This document shows positions 4,902-7,273 of a stretch of DNA of 7,273 nucleotides, one piece after another. The notes under the pieces are model-generated. The model made no database searches and was not told the DNA's origin. It saw only the letters and a list, made by a program, of their open reading frames with translations. A program made the position numbers and the translations under genes. This DNA comes from an uncultured Porphyromonadaceae bacterium (GTDB lineage: Bacteria; Bacteroidota; Bacteroidia; Bacteroidales; Muribaculaceae): NCBI GenBank assembly GCA_905193485.1, contig CAJJOX010000113.1, forward strand, positions 1-7,273, written 5' to 3'. Each line of letters begins with the position of its first letter. Position 1 is the first letter of the stretch.

Positions 4902-7273
4902 TTAGAGTTTGAATTTAACGCTGAACCCGAAGCTGCGGGTGCTTGGCTGCATGAAATAGTCGTTGCCTTGTCCGTATGTTCCGGTCGAAGGTGTCAGTTC
5001 GGGATCGAAGGGAGCCTTGCAGTAGATGAGCCAGGGATTTTCGGCTATGAACGAAAGGGTGAGGTCGTTGATGACATTGCCGAACCAGCGGGCCGGGAAT
5101 GTATAGCCGAAGGTGAGGTTGGCAAGACGCCAGTTTGTGGCTGAATAGACATAATAGCCTGCGGTTTCCCAGCTGCCTGTGCCTATGAGTGTATAGTATT
5201 TGTTGGCGTCAACACGGCCTTGTCCGGGGAACAGGGCGCCGCCGTTGTCACGTGCCTCGGCTGAGGCCTGGCTTACGCCGAAACGGTCGAGGATGGCTTC
5301 GGTCGAGGATGTGACCACGCCGCCGATGCGGCCGCTGACGAGGAAGCTCAGCGAGAAGCCTTTCCAGCCCAGATAGTTGTTCCATCCGAGGTTGCAGCTC
5401 GGTGCGGTGTGGCCGAGGTAGACGGGATCGGTGGTTTCCATGCCGAACGAGCCGTCGGCCTTGATCTCAACGAAGCCCTGCGAGTCTTTTTTGAAGAAAC
5501 GGTTGGCATATATGTCGCTGAGTGAGCCACCTTCTTTGAGGATCACGCGGCCGTTGTCTTTCTGCACTTCGAGGATGTTGATGGGATCTGACAGTAGCGG
5601 AGTGTAGAAGTCATGCACCATCTCCCGGATTTTGTTGATGTTGCGCGAGTAGGTGAATGTGGTCGAGAAGCTGAGGCCGCAGGCATAGGTGTCGCTGTAG
5701 CCCAATGAGATCTCGAAGCCTTTGTTCATCACGTCGCCGGCCTGAAGATAGATCTGTTTGTAGCCTGTAAACTCGGGGAGCTCTCCAAGGAATGTCTGGT
5801 TGTTGGTGTTGGAGTGATAGTAGGTGAAGTCGGCGTGGATCTTGTTTAAGAATCGTGCTGTCAGACCGAATTCATATGATTTGGTGCGTTCGGCCTTGAA
5901 GTCGGAGAACGGATAGATGCCGTCGGGCTGGAGCACGCCGCCCTGGATAGGGGTGGTCCAGGTGCCCGGGGTGAGGCCCGAGCGCGAAATAGGTGCGCCT
6001 ACCTCGGTATATGATCCGCGCACTTTCAGATATGATAGCCATTTGGGCAGTTCGACCATTTCGTTGACTACGGCCGAAAGACCCACCGAGGGATAGAAGA
6101 ATGATTCGTTGCCGGTGTTGACGAGGCGTGAGTTCCAGTCGTTACGTCCGGTCAGTGTCAGATAGAGCATCGAGCGCCAGCCGATTTCGGCACTGGCGAA
6201 GACTGCGTTGTTGCGCACGCTGTTCTTGCCGCCTTCTTCCAGAGGAATGGCCTGTCCCATGTCGATGTTCATGATGGTGAACTTGTTGGGCACGCCGAGC
6301 AGCGGACCGCGAAGTCCGCGGAGGTTGTCCTTATAGTCGGAGTAGCTGTAGCCGAGGTTGACGTTCAGGCTCCAGTCGGCAAGGGTCTTGTTGATGTTGA
6401 GCATCACGTCGGCATATTGCTGGTTGGAAGTGAATGTTTCATAACGGAAGTAGCCCTTGCTTGAACCTTCGGTGTGCTTGGTGTCTGACGATGCGTAGAT
6501 TTTCTGCTCAAACTTGTTGGTGGTGTCGTCCCAGCGATAGCGCGCTGCGATGTTCATCCAGCTTGTGATGTCATATTGCACGCCGACGTTGAACATGTAG
6601 CGGCGTTTCTTGTTGGCCATCGGGTTGCGGTAGGCGATCCAGTAGGGGTTCTGGGTGGCGTAAACGCCGTCGGATACCGGCCAGTATTGGGTGTTGATGT
6701 TGCGTGTGGCGTCGAATCGTTCGAAGGTCTTGATGTCCTGGAAGTTTTCGCCGCGCGGGAAGATGTAGGCTGCGAGCACTGGGTTGTAGTATTGACCCTG
6801 TGAAAGCATGTTGCGGTCATGCTGGTTGATGAACGATGCTCCCAGATCGATGTGCAGGCGGTCGTCGAGAAGATGCGTGCTGTTGCGCATCGTGAAGTTC
6901 AGGCGGTCATATGAGTTGTTGGGAACGATGCCGCGTGAGTTGGTCGAAGCGACGGATGCATACACTTGGTTGATTTTCGAGCCGGCTGTGAATGTGGCGC
7001 CGTTGATGAAGCTCGTGCCGGTGTTGAAGAAATCGTTCTTGGGATCATAGCTCGAGGGAACCGCAAGACGGCTGCCCCAGCTCTCGTAAGATCCCACCTG
7101 GTTTCCGTAGGTGTTCTGGAATTTCGGTGTGCGATAGGCTTTGGAGAACATCGAGCTTGACGTCACGGTCACTGAGAATTTCCCTTCGGCGCCTTTCTTG
7201 GTGTTTACGAGGATAACGCCGTTTGCTGCCGACGAACCGTAGAGTGCGGCGGCTGAGGGTCCGGATAGCACCG
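4902..7273 (-). CDS. SusC-like TonB-dependent transporter, 5' end missing
   Basis: The frame is open to the right edge and stops at 4904-4902, giving about 790 residues of the C-terminal part. The first visible codon set encodes the end of the plug domain (GPSAAALYGSSAANGV, then NTKKG), a hallmark of the SusC/RagA family. The remaining roughly 750 residues are the 22-stranded outer-membrane barrel: many alternating aromatic/polar strands, Tyr-rich loops, and the terminal strand RSFGFSVKFKL. Full-length SusC proteins are near 1000 residues or more, so the signal peptide, carboxypeptidase-like domain, TonB box and most of the plug are outside the window. A GTG at 7271-7269 could be taken as a start but lies inside the conserved plug, so the gene is simply cut. 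It imports oligosaccharides across the outer membrane using TonB energy, together with the SusD-like protein. The missing N-terminus would show whether it has an STN signalling domain linked to an ECF sigma factor. Confidence 0.96.
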   Translation of the reverse strand, partial: VLSGPSAAALYGSSAANGVILVNTKKGAEGKFSVTVTSSSMFSKAYRTPKFQNTYGNQVGSYESWGSRLAVPSSYDPKNDFFNTGTSFINGATFTAGSKINQVYASVASTNSRGIVPNNSYDRLNFTMRNSTHLLDDRLHIDLGASFINQHDRNMLSQGQYYNPVLAAYIFPRGENFQDIKTFERFDATRNINTQYWPVSDGVYATQNPYWIAYRNPMANKKRRYMFNVGVQYDITSWMNIAARYRWDDTTNKFEQKIYASSDTKHTEGSSKGYFRYETFTSNQQYADVMLNINKTLADWSLNVNLGYSYSDYKDNLRGLRGPLLGVPNKFTIMNIDMGQAIPLEEGGKNSVRNNAVFASAEIGWRSMLYLTLTGRNDWNSRLVNTGNESFFYPSVGLSAVVNEMVELPKWLSYLKVRGSYTEVGAPISRSGLTPGTWTTPIQGGVLQPDGIYPFSDFKAERTKSYEFGLTARFLNKIHADFTYYHSNTNNQTFLGELPEFTGYKQIYLQAGDVMNKGFEISLGYSDTYACGLSFSTTFTYSRNINKIREMVHDFYTPLLSDPINILEVQKDNGRVILKEGGSLSDIYANRFFKKDSQGFVEIKADGSFGMETTDPVYLGHTAPSCNLGWNNYLGWKGFSLSFLVSGRIGGVVTSSTEAILDRFGVSQASAEARDNGGALFPGQGRVDANKYYTLIGTGSWETAGYYVYSATNWRLANLTFGYTFPARWFGNVINDLTLSFIAENPWLIYCKAPFDPELTPSTGTYGQGNDYFMQPSTRSFGFSVKFKL

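Noticed and set aside
1305..7160. Other-frame open frames within the four PUL genes, on both strands
   Set aside because: The four long genes have clear family motifs throughout; the overlapping frames are GC-driven shadows with no recognisable features.
7269..7271. GTG as the start codon of the SusC-like gene
   Set aside because: It falls inside the conserved plug motif, so the gene must extend past the right edge.

Overview
All genes recognised in this window lie on the minus strand, so it is best read from right to left. It looks like a chromosomal piece of a gut-type Bacteroidota (order Bacteroidales). The evidence is a SusC/SusD outer-membrane pair, three lipoproteins that each carry Asp directly after the lipid-acceptor Cys, a DUF1735 domain, a tRNA without an encoded CCA end, and a Bacteroidales-type -7 promoter element (TAnnTTTG). 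Two hand-counted lines inside the operon are 35/60 and 40/60 G+C, higher than is usual for Bacteroides proper. That hints at a family such as Muribaculaceae, but this is only a guess.

Region 7273-880 is the 3' part of a polysaccharide utilization locus (PUL) transcribed as one unit. In transcript order it encodes a SusC-like TonB-dependent transporter (5' end cut by the window edge), a SusD-like glycan-binding lipoprotein, a GH18 lipoprotein resembling endo-beta-N-acetylglucosaminidases, and a lipoprotein with an N-terminal DUF1735 domain and a C-terminal LamG/concanavalin-like domain. The spacers are 17 nt and 31 nt, and the last two genes overlap by one base (TAATG). A 12-bp GC-rich hairpin at 792-820, preceded by a second inverted repeat at 829-862, closes the operon. 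The simplest reading is a surface machine. The GH18 enzyme cuts N-glycans, or another GlcNAc-containing glycan, from glycoproteins. The LamG protein and SusD hold the product, and SusC imports it. No exoglycosidase lies between the enzyme and the terminator, so further breakdown must be encoded elsewhere.

Region 880-1 is visibly more AT-rich and holds unrelated small genes in the same orientation: a possible 61-residue single-pass membrane protein (502-687), a tRNA-Pro with anticodon CGG (354-426) with its own -7 element and an intrinsic terminator, and the N-terminal 84 residues of a Cys-rich pentapeptide-repeat protein running off the left edge.

No clearly new type of system was found. The points most worth following are the compact one-enzyme GH18 PUL with the DUF1735 and LamG modules on the partner protein, the structured 3' end of the operon, and the two small ORFs near the tRNA.
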